A stretch of 64,000 nt of DNA from Arthrobacter silviterrae (lineage in GTDB: Bacteria; Actinomycetota; Actinomycetes; Actinomycetales; Micrococcaceae), in NCBI RefSeq assembly GCF_011045165.1, contig NZ_JAAKZI010000019.1, positions 20,443-84,442 of the forward strand. Direction: 5' to 3'. Each line of letters begins with the position of its first letter. Position 1 is the first letter of the stretch. A program made the translations under genes and the position numbers. Below are positions 8,495 through 16,944 of this stretch, piece after piece. The notes beneath the pieces were generated by a model that was not told the origin of the DNA, did not search any database, and saw only the letters and a program-made list of their open reading frames with translations.

Positions 8495-9496
8495 GTGAGG
8501 AAGTTTTCATGGCGCATGGCGGCAATGGCGGCCGCAGTGGTGCCAATGCTGGCGCTGAGCGCCTGTTCCAGCACGGGCGGCCGCCCAGCCACCTCGTCCG
8601 CAGCAGGGGGCGGCGGGCAGGTGGCCACCACGCCTCGACTGAAGATTGCCCTGATCACCCACGCCCCGGCCGGTGACACGTTTTGGGACATTGTCCGCAA
8701 GGGGGCCCAGGAGGCCGCCGACAAGGACAACGTCACCCTGCTTTACACCTCGGACACCGACGCCGGAAAGCAGTCTCAGCTGGTGCAGCAGGCCATCGAC
8801 CAGAAAGTGGACGGCATTGCCGTCACCCTGGCCACGCCGGATGCACTCAAGGGCGTGCTGAAGAAGGCCGAGGATGCGGGCATTCCCGTGGTCAGCCTGA
8901 ACTCCGGCGAAGACGTTTTCAAGAGCCTGGGGGCCTTCACCCACTTTGGCTCGGATGAGAACGTGGCCGGCGCCGCAGTGGGTGCCCGGCTGGCGGCGGA
9001 GGGTGTCAAGCACCCCATCTGCGTGATCCAGGCGCAGGGCAATGTAGGGCTGGAGGCCCGGTGTGCCGGTGTCAAGACCAAGGTTCCCGGCACCGAAATC
9101 CTCTACGTGCAGGGCACGGACATGAGCCAGGTCGACTCCACCGTGACGGCGAAGCTGCAGGCCGATTCCAACGCGGACGCCATCATCGGCCTGGGGGCGC
9201 CCATCACGCTCACCATTGTCAAGGACGTCACCAGCCTGAACCTGCAGGACAAGGTCAAGGTGGCCTCCTTCGACCTGAACGCAACCCTCGCCCAGTCGAT
9301 CATTGACGGCAAGGTGCAGTTCACAGTGGACCAGCAGCCGTGGCTGCAGGGCTATGACTCCATCGACGCGCTCTGGCAGTACAAGCGAGGCGGATTCAAG
9401 GTGGGCGGCGGGCTTCCCGTGCTGACCGGGCCGTCCATCATTGACAAGAACAACGCGCCCGCCGTGCTTGCCTTTGCCAAGGAAGGCATCCGCTAG
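8495..9496 (+). CDS. Sugar ABC transporter substrate-binding lipoprotein
   Basis: A 333-residue ribose-type periplasmic-binding protein (Peripla_BP_4 fold). The signal peptide ends in a lipobox (LALSAC), so the protein should be membrane-anchored at the new N-terminal Cys. Binding-fold segments include LKIALITHAPAGDTFWDIVRKG, AIDQKVDGIAVTLATPDAL and ADAIIGLGAPITL. GTG 8495 is chosen because AAAGGAG lies 7 nt upstream; the open frame upstream has no ribosome-binding site. It is preceded by a LacI operator. No permease or ATPase gene follows: the next gene is an unrelated peptidase, so its ABC partners must be elsewhere. Confidence 0.9.
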   Translation: MRKFSWRMAAMAAAVVPMLALSACSSTGGRPATSSAAGGGGQVATTPRLKIALITHAPAGDTFWDIVRKGAQEAADKDNVTLLYTSDTDAGKQSQLVQQAIDQKVDGIAVTLATPDALKGVLKKAEDAGIPVVSLNSGEDVFKSLGAFTHFGSDENVAGAAVGARLAAEGVKHPICVIQAQGNVGLEARCAGVKTKVPGTEILYVQGTDMSQVDSTVTAKLQADSNADAIIGLGAPITLTIVKDVTSLNLQDKVKVASFDLNATLAQSIIDGKVQFTVDQQPWLQGYDSIDALWQYKRGGFKVGGGLPVLTGPSIIDKNNAPAVLAFAKEGIR

Positions 9497-9678
9497 CATG
9501 GTCCGGCCCGGGGCCGCGCGCCATGCCCGGCCCCGGGCCCGGCTGTCGCCGCCAAGTTCGCGCCGGCCCCCTTGACAATGTCCCCTTGACAAGGCTCCTG
9601 CCCGGGAGGAATCTCGTGACTAACCATGCTGCTGCAAGGCCCGCCCGGACCACGGCATGGGCAAGGAGGCACAGCATC

Positions 9679-10443
9679 ATGGCCAGAACCAACTCCCGGT
9701 ACGGATGGGTCCCCGACCTTCCCGACCAGCGCGACTACCACTTTGCGGCACCGGCGGCCGTGCAGGCCAGCCTGCCGCCCGCCGTCGACCTGACAGCGAA
9801 CTGCCCGCCTGTCTACGACCAGGGGCAGCTGGGCTCCTGCACCGGCAACGGCGTGGCCGGGGTGCTCCAGTTTGACGCCCTGAAGGAGGGCCTGGCGGAC
9901 ACGTCCACGCCGTCGCGCCTGTTCATCTACTACAACGAGCGCGTCATTGAAGGCACCGTCAAGTCCGATTCCGGCGCCCAGATCCGCGACGGCATCAAGA
10001 CGGTGGCCGCGGCGGGCGCCTGCGATGAAACGCTCTGGCCGTACGACATTGCCAAGTTTGCCACCAAGCCCAAGGCGGCCTGCTACACGGCTGCCAAGAA
10101 GCACAGGGCCATCGTGTATTCACGAGTCGGCCAAACGCTCAGCCAAATGAAGGGCTGCCTGGCCGCGGGGTACCCCATCGTGTTTGGCTTCACCGTTTAC
10201 GACAGCTTCGAAAGCCCCGACGTGGCCAAGACCGGCGTGGTCCCCATGCCGGCCGCCGGCGAAGCGGTCCTGGGCGGGCACTGCGTGGTGGCCGTGGGAT
10301 ACGACGATTCCAGCCAGCGCTTTACCATCCGCAACTCGTGGGGCAACGGCTGGGGCAAGGCCGGCTACGCCACCATGCCCTACGCCTACCTGCTCAGCAC
10401 GTCACTGGCCAGCGACTTCTGGACTGTCCGCTCCACGTCGTGA
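9679..10443 (+). CDS. Papain-like (C1 family) cysteine peptidase
   Basis: A 254-residue protein with the papain-fold order of active-site motifs: a Gln-containing QGQLGSCTGN segment with the nucleophile Cys near residue 56, then GGHCVVAVGYDD with the catalytic His, then IRNSWGNGWGKAGY with the Asn. There is no signal peptide or propeptide, so it is probably cytoplasmic. ATG 9679 follows AAGGAGG by 10 nt. It resembles stand-alone bacterial C1 peptidases; its target is unknown. Its 3' end overlaps the end of a convergent small gene. Confidence 0.88.
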   Translation: MARTNSRYGWVPDLPDQRDYHFAAPAAVQASLPPAVDLTANCPPVYDQGQLGSCTGNGVAGVLQFDALKEGLADTSTPSRLFIYYNERVIEGTVKSDSGAQIRDGIKTVAAAGACDETLWPYDIAKFATKPKAACYTAAKKHRAIVYSRVGQTLSQMKGCLAAGYPIVFGFTVYDSFESPDVAKTGVVPMPAAGEAVLGGHCVVAVGYDDSSQRFTIRNSWGNGWGKAGYATMPYAYLLSTSLASDFWTVRSTS

Positions 10444-10753
10444 CCTGGCCGGGCCGTTCCGCCCGCAGGGACTGGCGACGGCGGCACCCCCCGGGTGCCG
10501 CCCCCTCCCGGGTGCCGCAGCCGGCCGCGGCCACCACAACTAGGTCGGTGGTCTGCTGGTCGACCAGCTTGAGAGTTCCCGTCCTGGCGCACACGATCCA
10601 CGCCATCGCCACGGACGGCAGGGTTCGGCTCACAATTCCAGCCGCCTCAAGCCGGCCCCCGCGCCAGGACTCGATGGTGTCGCCGACGCGCAGCCCCCGG
10701 GGCTGGCGGATGGTCGGTCCTGCCTCGAGCGGCGTTGCCTGAAGTTCGGTCAC
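10394..10753 (-). CDS. Hypothetical protein
   Basis: A frame of 119 residues on the minus strand. The first ~85 residues look protein-like (GLRVGDTIESWRGGRLEAAG, then LPSVAMAWIVCARTGTLKLVD), while the C-terminal third is Arg/Gly rich and overlaps the peptidase gene by 50 bp in antiparallel. GTG 10753 is the best start because AGGAAGG lies 9 nt upstream; ATG 10780 is possible. I do not recognise the family. The GDTIESW segment suggests a small beta-barrel domain. Confidence 0.55.
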   Translation of the reverse strand: MTELQATPLEAGPTIRQPRGLRVGDTIESWRGGRLEAAGIVSRTLPSVAMAWIVCARTGTLKLVDQQTTDLVVVAAAGCGTREGAAPGGCRRRQSLRAERPGQVTTWSGQSRSRWPVTC

Positions 10754-10966
10754 GGTGCGGTCCCTTCCTGTGCTGCCCATGGCTCTAATCCTGCCGGAAG
10801 GCACAGTGCACGGTAAGGGGAAAGGTGGGCCTGTCCATCCTAGGATCCCCAGGTCCGGCCCCCGGACGACAGCATGGCGGAAGTGTCACTAAAGTAATAC
10901 CCATCACATTAAACAGCGGGTTGCATCGCAACCGCGAGCGGCCCAGGAAAGATCGGAAGCACCACC

Positions 10967-11407
10967 ATGGACAAGTCCATGCGCATCAGCTTTGTGGTTG
11001 ACCAGACCCCGCAACAGGCCTTCTCGGCCATCAACAACGTCCGTGGCTGGTGGACGGGGGACATCGAGGGAGGCACCGAGAAGCTTGGCGACGAATTCAC
11101 CTACCGCGTTCCGGATATCCACTACTCCAAGTTCCGCATCACCGAGCTCAGCCCTTCAAGCCGCGTGGCCTGGCTGGTTCTCGACAGCCAGCTGACCTTC
11201 GCCGAAAATAAGGAGGAATGGACCGGGACCACCGTGACGTTCGACGTTGCCGAGCAGGACGGCCGCACGCTGGTGACATTCACGCACGAGGGCCTGGTCC
11301 CGGACTTCGAGTGCTACGACAGGTGCGAATCCGCCTGGGGCGGGTACATCAACGGCAATCTCAAGACGCTGATCGGCCAGCAAGCCCAGGCGTGGCCCGC
11401 TCGCTAA
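10967..11407 (+). CDS. SRPBCC (AHSA1/START-like) domain protein
   Basis: A 146-residue protein with the START/Bet v1-like fold seen in Aha1-type ligand-binding proteins: an initial beta strand (MRISFVVDQTPQQAFSAINNVRGWWTG), then GDEFTYRV, RITELSPSSRVAWLV, and the closing TLVTFTHEGLVPDFECYDRC before a long C-terminal helix. Such proteins bind small hydrophobic ligands; no substrate can be assigned. It is convergent with the sigma-factor gene, overlapping its end by 4 bp. Confidence 0.85.
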   Translation: MDKSMRISFVVDQTPQQAFSAINNVRGWWTGDIEGGTEKLGDEFTYRVPDIHYSKFRITELSPSSRVAWLVLDSQLTFAENKEEWTGTTVTFDVAEQDGRTLVTFTHEGLVPDFECYDRCESAWGGYINGNLKTLIGQQAQAWPAR

Positions 11408-12657
11408 ACCCGGCCCACGCCGTCGAGCTTGTCCTGGAGCACGGCACGTTCGGCATCATTGCCGCACAGGCCGATGGCCCTCGAAAGCTCGGCCCGGGCT
11501 TCCCCAATGCGCCCCAGGCGCAGGAGCAGTTCACCGCGGATGGACGGCAACAGGTGCGTTTCCGCCAGCCAGCCGCGGGCGTCGATCGCGTCAAGCACGC
11601 CAAGCCCGGCTTCCGGGCCGGAAGCCATCGCCACCGCCACCGCCACAGCACGGTTGAGTTCAATGACGGGCGACGGGGCCAGCTTCCCCAAGGCCCCGTA
11701 CAGTGCAACAATCCGCGGCCAGTCAGTCTCTTTCACCGACCGGGCCACGGCATGGCATTCGGCAATGGAGGCCTGCAGCCCGTAAACGCCCAGGCCTCGG
11801 CCGGCGGCCACGTCCTGGGCAAGCGCGGCCCGGCCGCGGCGGATGGCCGACTGGTCCCACAGCCGCCGGTCCTGGTCCTCCAGCAGCACCGGCCGGCCTG
11901 CGGCATCCAGCCGGGCCGGAAACCTGGCCGTGGTCAGTTCCATCAGCGCCAGCAGCCCGAACACTTCAGGTTGCGGGACCAGCCGGACCAGCACGCGGGC
12001 CAGCCGGCGGGCCTCCGAGGCCAGGCTGGTGCGGATCCACTCCGGGCCGCCGGACGCGTAGGACCCTTCAGTAAAAATCAGGTAGACCACTTGGAGCACG
12101 GAGCCCAGCCGCGCGGCACGTTCCTCCGGCGGGGGCACGGCGAAAGGGACGTTTGCCGCGGCCAGCGCCTTCTTCGCCCTCGTGATGCGGGCCTGGATGG
12201 TGGGTTGCGGGACCAGGAACGCCTTGGCGATCTCGGCTGTGCTGAGGCCGCCCACCACGCGAAGCGTCAGGGCAATCCCCGCCTCCCTGGCCAGGACGGG
12301 GTGGCAGGAGACAAACATCAGCGCGAGGATGTCGTCGTCGACCGCTTCAGGGTCAAACAAGGCGTCCGGTCCCGGCGTTTCGCCGTCGAGCCCGCGGGCC
12401 AGCAGCGCGTAGCGTTCGTCCCGCGCGGCCCGGCGCCGGAAGGTGTCTATCGCCCGACGGCGGCCCACCGTCAGCAGCCACCCCGCGGGCTGGGCGGGCA
12501 CCCCGTCCACTGACCAGGAAACCAGGGCCTCGGCCAGCGCCTCCTGGGCCAGGTCCTCCGCCAGCGGGAAATCACCCGTGTAGCGGGCCAGGGCGCCGAC
12601 GATGCGGGCGGACTCCATACGCCACACCGCCTCGACGGCGCCCCGGGCCTCATTCAC
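11404..12657 (-). CDS. ECF RNA polymerase sigma factor, ECF42 type with C-terminal extension
   Basis: A 417-residue sigma-70-family factor. Region 2 is at residues 10-80 (YTGDFPLAEDLAQEALAEAL, then PAGWLLTVGRRRAIDTFRR), and region 4 near 130-180 (GLSTAEIAKAFLVPQPTIQARITRAKKAL). The ~230-residue C-terminal part is the TPR-like extension typical of ECF42 factors, which are encoded beside DGPF/YCII proteins, as here. GTG 12657 fits the family N-terminus (VNEARGAVEAVWRMESARIVG); the upstream open frame runs into the partner gene. These factors lack a classical anti-sigma partner and the extension is thought to control activity. Confidence 0.9.
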   Translation of the reverse strand: MNEARGAVEAVWRMESARIVGALARYTGDFPLAEDLAQEALAEALVSWSVDGVPAQPAGWLLTVGRRRAIDTFRRRAARDERYALLARGLDGETPGPDALFDPEAVDDDILALMFVSCHPVLAREAGIALTLRVVGGLSTAEIAKAFLVPQPTIQARITRAKKALAAANVPFAVPPPEERAARLGSVLQVVYLIFTEGSYASGGPEWIRTSLASEARRLARVLVRLVPQPEVFGLLALMELTTARFPARLDAAGRPVLLEDQDRRLWDQSAIRRGRAALAQDVAAGRGLGVYGLQASIAECHAVARSVKETDWPRIVALYGALGKLAPSPVIELNRAVAVAVAMASGPEAGLGVLDAIDARGWLAETHLLPSIRGELLLRLGRIGEARAELSRAIGLCGNDAERAVLQDKLDGVGRV

Positions 12658-12688
12658 AGCCGTTCCCGCCCTGCATTTCCATGGCGGA

Positions 12689-13108
12689 TCAGAGCTGCCC
12701 TGTCTGTTCGCGCCAGGCGCGTTCCTTCTGGATCCACTCGTTGTCCTGCGGGAACTCGTCGATGGTGGGCACCCGGCGGATTTCGGCCTTGCTCCCCTGC
12801 ATGTAGGGTGCCCGCTTGGCCCATTCCACGGCTTCCTGGATTGAGGCAACGTCAATGATGTAGTAGCCGTTGAACAGTTCCTTCGTTTCCCCGTAGGGCC
12901 CGTCGGTGACGACGGGAACCTCCCCCGTGAAGTCGACCACCACTCCCTCTGCCGGATCGGCAAGGCCCTCGGCGGCAAGCAGGACCCCGGCCCTGATCAT
13001 TTCGTCCGTGAACTTGCCCATCGCGTTCATGATGTCGGTGAAGTCGATGTCCTGGAACTTTGCCATTGACGCATCGCTCGGGCGCCAGATCAGCATGTAC
13101 TTTGCCAT
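12689..13108 (-). CDS. YCII/DGPF-domain protein
   Basis: A 139-residue protein of the YCII-related superfamily: KYMLIWRPSDA at the start, GVLLAAEGLADP, and the signature TDGPYGETKELFNGYYIID. The DGPF/DGPY motif defines the partner family of ECF42 sigma factors, and the gene lies 31 bp upstream of one on the same strand. ATG 13108 has AAGGAG 7-8 nt upstream. Its biochemical role is unknown; it is probably co-transcribed with and functionally linked to the sigma factor. Confidence 0.92.
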   Translation of the reverse strand: MAKYMLIWRPSDASMAKFQDIDFTDIMNAMGKFTDEMIRAGVLLAAEGLADPAEGVVVDFTGEVPVVTDGPYGETKELFNGYYIIDVASIQEAVEWAKRAPYMQGSKAEIRRVPTIDEFPQDNEWIQKERAWREQTGQL

Positions 13109-13341
13109 GATGCACTCCTTGGTTGTGGAAGGCCGCCTCTCGACCTTCTCACCCATTGGTCGAATGGCGCGAGGGGAAATCGACAACGGCCCAAAAAATT
13201 TTCGGCTGCCCGGTCCCGCCCGACGCCGGCAGCTGGAGGCTGCGAAGTCACTGCAAGCTTGCGGCCATGGTGCCTGTCAGTGGTCCCGGTTAGTCTGGAA
13301 ATCTGAAAGCAATCCAGCTCCACCGACCAGGGAGAAGCACC

Positions 13342-13896
13342 ATGACCACACTTGCGGACCGGCCCAACACGGCATTGATTGTCATCGACGTCCAAAACGG
13401 CGTGGTGGACGGGGCCCTTGGGCGAGACGCCGTCGTCGCCAACATCCAAGCGCTGGTTGAGAAGGCCCGTGGCGAGGGCGTTCCAGTGGTCTGGGTCCAG
13501 CACTCGGATGAGGAACTGCAAGAGGGCAGCGAAGCTTGGAAGTACGTGCCGGAGCTGGTCCGCCGGGAACCGGAGGCGCTGGTCCACAAGTCCTATGGGG
13601 ACTCGTTCGAAGGGACGAACCTGGAGGACGTGCTGGCCCGCGCCGGCGTAGGCCGGCTGGTGGTGGCCGGCGCCGAAACGGACGCTTGTATCCGTTCCAC
13701 CATCCACGGCGCGTTCACGCGCGGCTACGACGTGACGCTCGTGGGTGATGCCCACACGGCCGGGGACAAGACCGCCTGGGGAGCCCCGCCGGTGGAGGCA
13801 GTCATTGCGCACACAAACCTGTATTGGCAGTACCAGGACGCGCCCGGCCGCACGGCAGCCGTCACGCCGGCCATGGACGTCGATTTCAAGGGTTGA
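13342..13896 (+). CDS. Isochorismatase-family cysteine hydrolase
   Basis: A 184-residue alpha/beta hydrolase of the isochorismatase superfamily. The catalytic Asp is in ALIVIDVQNGV, the Lys in LVHKSYGDSF, and the nucleophilic Cys in GAETDACIRSTIHGA, in the usual order and spacing. Family members hydrolyse nicotinamide, N-carbamoyl compounds or isochorismate; the substrate here is not evident. GGGAGAA lies upstream of ATG 13342. The next gene, a DinB protein, follows on the same strand with its own promoter. Confidence 0.9.
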   Translation: MTTLADRPNTALIVIDVQNGVVDGALGRDAVVANIQALVEKARGEGVPVVWVQHSDEELQEGSEAWKYVPELVRREPEALVHKSYGDSFEGTNLEDVLARAGVGRLVVAGAETDACIRSTIHGAFTRGYDVTLVGDAHTAGDKTAWGAPPVEAVIAHTNLYWQYQDAPGRTAAVTPAMDVDFKG

Positions 13897-13986
13897 TTCG
13901 CACCGCGTGGTACGGCGGCCCGATGACCGGTCCTGCCGCCGGCATGGCGGGACACATTGCCTGTGGGAATGTGCCGTCGCGGGCGG

Positions 13987-13992
13987 TAGTCT
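13987..13992 (+). promoter_or_regulatory. -10 box for a leaderless transcript (DinB gene)
   Basis: TAGTCT lies 7 nt before ATG 14000, so transcription would begin at or next to the start codon. No ribosome-binding site is present. Confidence 0.55.
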
Positions 13993-13999
13993 TCCCCAC

Positions 14000-14590
14000 A
14001 TGGTTGAAACTGATCCGAAAGATGTGCTCCAGCGCTACCTCGACGCCGCCCGGGAAGCCGTGCTGTGGAAGCTTGAGGGGCTGTCAAACTTTGACATCCG
14101 GCGCCCAAGGACGCCCACCGGCACCAACCTGCTAGGTCTCGTCAAGCATCTTGCAGGCTGCGAGCTGGATTATTTTGGGACGGTGTTTGGCAGGGCCGCC
14201 GACATCGTGCTTCCCTGGTCGGACGATGACGGCTCCAACGTGGACATGTGGGCGACGGCCGGCGAATCACGTGACTACATCACCGGACTCTACCGCGCGG
14301 CCTGCGCGCATGCCGACGGCACCATCGCCGCCCTGCCCCTCGACGCACCCGGGCGGGTGCCCTGGTGGGCGGAGGGCCGGCAGGAGGTGACGCTGCAGCA
14401 AATCCTGGTCCACATGATCGCCGAGACACACCGCCATGCCGGGCACGCCGACATAGTGCGCGAACTCATTGACGGAATGGCGGGGTTGCGCCGCGGCAAC
14501 GAAAACCTGCCCCACCAGGACGAAAGGTGGTGGAAGCAGTACCGCCAACAGCTTGAGCAGGCCGCGAAGGAAGCACCGGAAGGCCCCTGA
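14000..14590 (+). CDS. DinB-family protein (DUF664)
   Basis: A 196-residue four-helix-bundle protein of the DinB/YfiT-like superfamily. Visible family features are the N-terminal helix DVLQRYLDAAREAVLWKLEGL, LLGLVKHLAGCELDYFGTVFG (first metal His), and LQQILVHMIAETHRHAGHADIVRE, which supplies the second and third His. Such proteins bind Ni or Zn and often act as mycothiol-dependent transferases in actinobacteria; that role is inference here. The start is ATG 14000, preceded by a -10 box but no ribosome-binding site. Confidence 0.88.
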   Translation: MVETDPKDVLQRYLDAAREAVLWKLEGLSNFDIRRPRTPTGTNLLGLVKHLAGCELDYFGTVFGRAADIVLPWSDDDGSNVDMWATAGESRDYITGLYRAACAHADGTIAALPLDAPGRVPWWAEGRQEVTLQQILVHMIAETHRHAGHADIVRELIDGMAGLRRGNENLPHQDERWWKQYRQQLEQAAKEAPEGP

Positions 14591-14602
14591 GGCCGGCCGC
14601 GC

Positions 14603-14629
14603 ATGCCTCGGAGCTTAGCTCCGCGGCAT
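14603..14629. terminator. Bidirectional hairpin between convergent genes
   Basis: ATGCCTCGGAGCT pairs with AGCTCCGCGGCAT (12 of 13 bp). It sits between the DinB gene and the convergent permease gene and overlaps the permease stop codon. There is no clear T-run. Confidence 0.5.
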
Positions 14630-15958
14630 CGCAGCACCACGCCTCCGCTGCACGGCGACCGTCACCAGGCCGGCAGCCAGCCAGACGGCGCCCACCAGCT
14701 GGGCCCGGTGGTTGACCAGCACCAGGACGGGGACCAACGTGGCCACGCCCAGTGCCGGGAACACCACATGGCCCACCCAGCGCCGGCTGCCGCCGCGCAC
14801 CACGAAGTACCCCACCACGGAGGCATGCAGGAGCACAAACGCGCACAGGGCGCCGACATTGACCACGGACACCAGCAGGTCAAGGCCGTCCGGAGCGGAG
14901 GCGGCCCACACTGCCACTACCAGGGTGACGGCAGTGACTGTCACCGTGGAGACGGTGGGAATGCCTGTGCGCGCAGACACGCCGGACAAGGCCCGGGGCA
15001 GCTTCCCTTCCCGAGCCATGGTCAGCGCAACGCGGCCGCCCGCTGCCAGCGCAACCATTCCGGAGAAGGCGGCGCCCAGGGCCTTGGCCACCCCCAGGGC
15101 GGTGGCGAGCCAGGGGGCAACGGCTTCCCGCACGATGTCGTAATAAATGGTGCCCTGCAGCTCCGGGTGGGCTGCGAGTTCGGCCGGGGACGTGGGTGAA
15201 ATCAACGCCACCAAATAGCTTTGGGCCACAAACAGCAGGCCGGCAATTACCAGGCACACCAGGGTGGCCCGGCCTATCAGCCTGGCGTCACCGGCGTTTT
15301 CTTCCGCAAACGTGGCAATCGCGTCAAAGCCCAGGTACGACAGCACGGCGATGGAGACGGCAGCAAGGACCGCCGTCAGCGAAAAGCCGCCCACCCCCAG
15401 CAGGGGTGAAAGCAGGGGCCGGGTGGCGCCGGCGGTGGCCAGCACCGCCACCACGCCCACCAGCACGGCAGCAAGCACCAGGACCTCCGCCAGGGCCACC
15501 ACCAGGGCCGCGCGGGCTATGTTTTTCACACCCGTCAGGTTCAGGATGGTCGTGACCACCACGGCCGCGCCCGTCCAGGCCCAGGTGGGGACGGCCGGCA
15601 CAAACGAATGCATGGCCAGCCCCGTGAACAAGTACGCCACGCTGGGGATCAGCATGTAGTCCAGCAACACCATCCAGCCGGCCATGAAGCCGGTGCCCGG
15701 CCCAATGCCGGCCGTGGCGTATGAAAACACTGATCCTGCCTTGGGCACGGCCACGGACATCTTGGCATAGGACAAGGCCGTGAAGCCCATGACGACGGTT
15801 GCCGCGATGTACACCATGGCAGTGGCCCCGTGGCTCTTCGCATCGAGCGGACCAAAAACGGCCACGGCGGCGGCCGGGCCGATGAACACCAGCCCGTTCA
15901 TGACAAGGTCCCGGAAGGACATGGTCCGCTTGAGGGATGGTGTGGCAAAGGCACTCAT
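14615..15958 (-). CDS. APC-superfamily amino acid permease
   Basis: A 447-residue integral membrane protein with about 12 hydrophobic segments. The first helix carries the APC motif GLVFIGPAAAVAVFGPLDAKSHG, followed by YAKMSVAVPKAGSVFSYATAGIG and, in the middle, LGFDAIATFAEENAG, all typical of the amino acid-polyamine-organocation superfamily. It should import an amino acid or amine in symport with protons or by exchange; the substrate is unknown. The start overlaps the stop of the upstream FBP gene by 4 bp, so the two form a coupled operon. Confidence 0.9.
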   Translation of the reverse strand: MSAFATPSLKRTMSFRDLVMNGLVFIGPAAAVAVFGPLDAKSHGATAMVYIAATVVMGFTALSYAKMSVAVPKAGSVFSYATAGIGPGTGFMAGWMVLLDYMLIPSVAYLFTGLAMHSFVPAVPTWAWTGAAVVVTTILNLTGVKNIARAALVVALAEVLVLAAVLVGVVAVLATAGATRPLLSPLLGVGGFSLTAVLAAVSIAVLSYLGFDAIATFAEENAGDARLIGRATLVCLVIAGLLFVAQSYLVALISPTSPAELAAHPELQGTIYYDIVREAVAPWLATALGVAKALGAAFSGMVALAAGGRVALTMAREGKLPRALSGVSARTGIPTVSTVTVTAVTLVVAVWAASAPDGLDLLVSVVNVGALCAFVLLHASVVGYFVVRGGSRRWVGHVVFPALGVATLVPVLVLVNHRAQLVGAVWLAAGLVTVAVQRRRGAAMPRS

Positions 15959-16449
15959 GGGGTGTCCCCGCCCACCTTGCGCAAGAAGGATTCAACGTTT
16001 CCCTGCAAGGCGGCAATCCTTTCCACACGTGCGGCCTCCACGTCAAAGCCGAGATACGCCACGGGCGGCAGCCTGCGGACATTGGCGGAACATTCAAAGT
16101 TGGCACACACCAGGGTGGCCACAGTGTTCCCCTGTCTCCCCGGAGCCCCGGCCCGCTTGGTATTGAAAAAGACCACGTCGTTGGGCAGGTACACGTCCTC
16201 GCACCAGGCGCATTGGGGACGGCTGCGTGTTTTGCCCTCCACCTGGCGCAGGAGGACCCCCACGGGGCGCCCTCCCGTCCAGGCCACGGCGTAGCCAAGC
16301 TCGGGGTACTTTTTGTCGCCCCAGCCCAGGAAGTCCAGGCCGTCCCAGTCGAGGGTGTCAAAATTCTCGGGCAAGTTCATGTTGCTGCGCTCCCGTTGGG
16401 AGGCGTTGATGAAGGAGGAGCGGATGGTTTTTTCGTCAAGTGAAAGCAT
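15955..16449 (-). CDS. FBP-domain protein (treble-clef zinc finger, EF-G-binding type)
   Basis: A 164-residue protein with the FBP C-terminal treble-clef zinc-finger domain. The paired cysteines are CAWC near residue 80 and CANFEC near 115-120, separated by a beta hairpin (NDVVFFNTKRAG), as in FusB/FBP-type proteins that bind elongation factor G. The short N-terminal part is helical (DEKTIRSSFINASQRERSNMNLP). Whether this protein affects fusidic acid response or just ribosome recycling is unknown. It is first in a coupled operon with the permease and has a long hairpin-rich 5' leader. Confidence 0.85.
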   Translation of the reverse strand: MLSLDEKTIRSSFINASQRERSNMNLPENFDTLDWDGLDFLGWGDKKYPELGYAVAWTGGRPVGVLLRQVEGKTRSRPQCAWCEDVYLPNDVVFFNTKRAGAPGRQGNTVATLVCANFECSANVRRLPPVAYLGFDVEAARVERIAALQGNVESFLRKVGGDTP

Positions 16450-16471
16450 GGTGTGGTTGCCGTTTCTCGTG

Positions 16472-16602
16472 GTCCCTGCCGTGCGGCTGTGCCGCCTTGA
16501 ACCGTGCAGGGACAGACTTGGGTGGAAAGGGGCGCCAAACGGCGCCGGGGTAATTCACCGGGGAAAACGGCGCTATCTGGCGTCGGCGAGTGATTCGCCG
16601 AC
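16472..16602 (-). promoter_or_regulatory. Structured 5' leader of the FBP gene
   Basis: The ~290-bp gap upstream of ATG 16449 contains two clear hairpins: GTCCCTGC/GCAGGGAC (16472-16479 with 16506-16513) and GTCGGCGA/TCGCCGAC (16582-16589 with 16595-16602). Between them are GGCGCC repeats. A candidate -10 box, TATACT, lies further upstream near 16654-16659 on the minus strand. The arrangement would suit attenuation, but no leader peptide is obvious. Confidence 0.45.
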
Positions 16603-16728
16603 AACCTCCAAACGCCCCAAGGGCACAGTCACTGTGATAGCCACGAAGTTGAGTATACGCCCAGACAAAACGTGGCGGCCCGCCGCCCGGTGTGGGCGTG
16701 TCCCTTCCCCGGCAGCGCCAGGCAACCG

Positions 16729-16734
16729 TACGAT
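16729..16734 (+). promoter_or_regulatory. -10 box for a leaderless transcript (58-codon ORF)
   Basis: TACGAT is exactly 6 nt before ATG 16741. No ribosome-binding site is present. Confidence 0.55.
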
Positions 16735-16740
16735 TTAGCC

Positions 16741-16917
16741 ATGGACTTTGAGATTCCCGGGGAGATCGAGGGGCAGACCTCCATCGACGAGCTGCTCATC
16801 GAGATGGGCGAGCCGCCCGTGGAGAATTTTGTCCTGCCTGCCGTCCCGGATGACGCCTCCGAACTGTTTGGCAACACGCCCATGCTGCCCGGGCTGTGGC
16901 CCGAACGCGCCGGCTGA
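16741..16917 (+). CDS. Small acidic hypothetical protein (58 aa)
   Basis: A 58-codon frame encoding a strongly acidic peptide (MDFEIPGEIEGQTSIDELLI at the N-terminus, Pro-rich second half with VENFVLPAVPDD and NTPMLPGLW). There is no signal peptide, membrane segment or recognised domain. The start is supported by a TACGAT box exactly 6 nt upstream, as for other genes here that appear leaderless. It is convergent with the hydrolase gene downstream. I do not recognise the family. Confidence 0.6.
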   Translation: MDFEIPGEIEGQTSIDELLIEMGEPPVENFVLPAVPDDASELFGNTPMLPGLWPERAG

Positions 16918-16944
16918 CACCGCCTGAAACTTCACGGACCGGAG

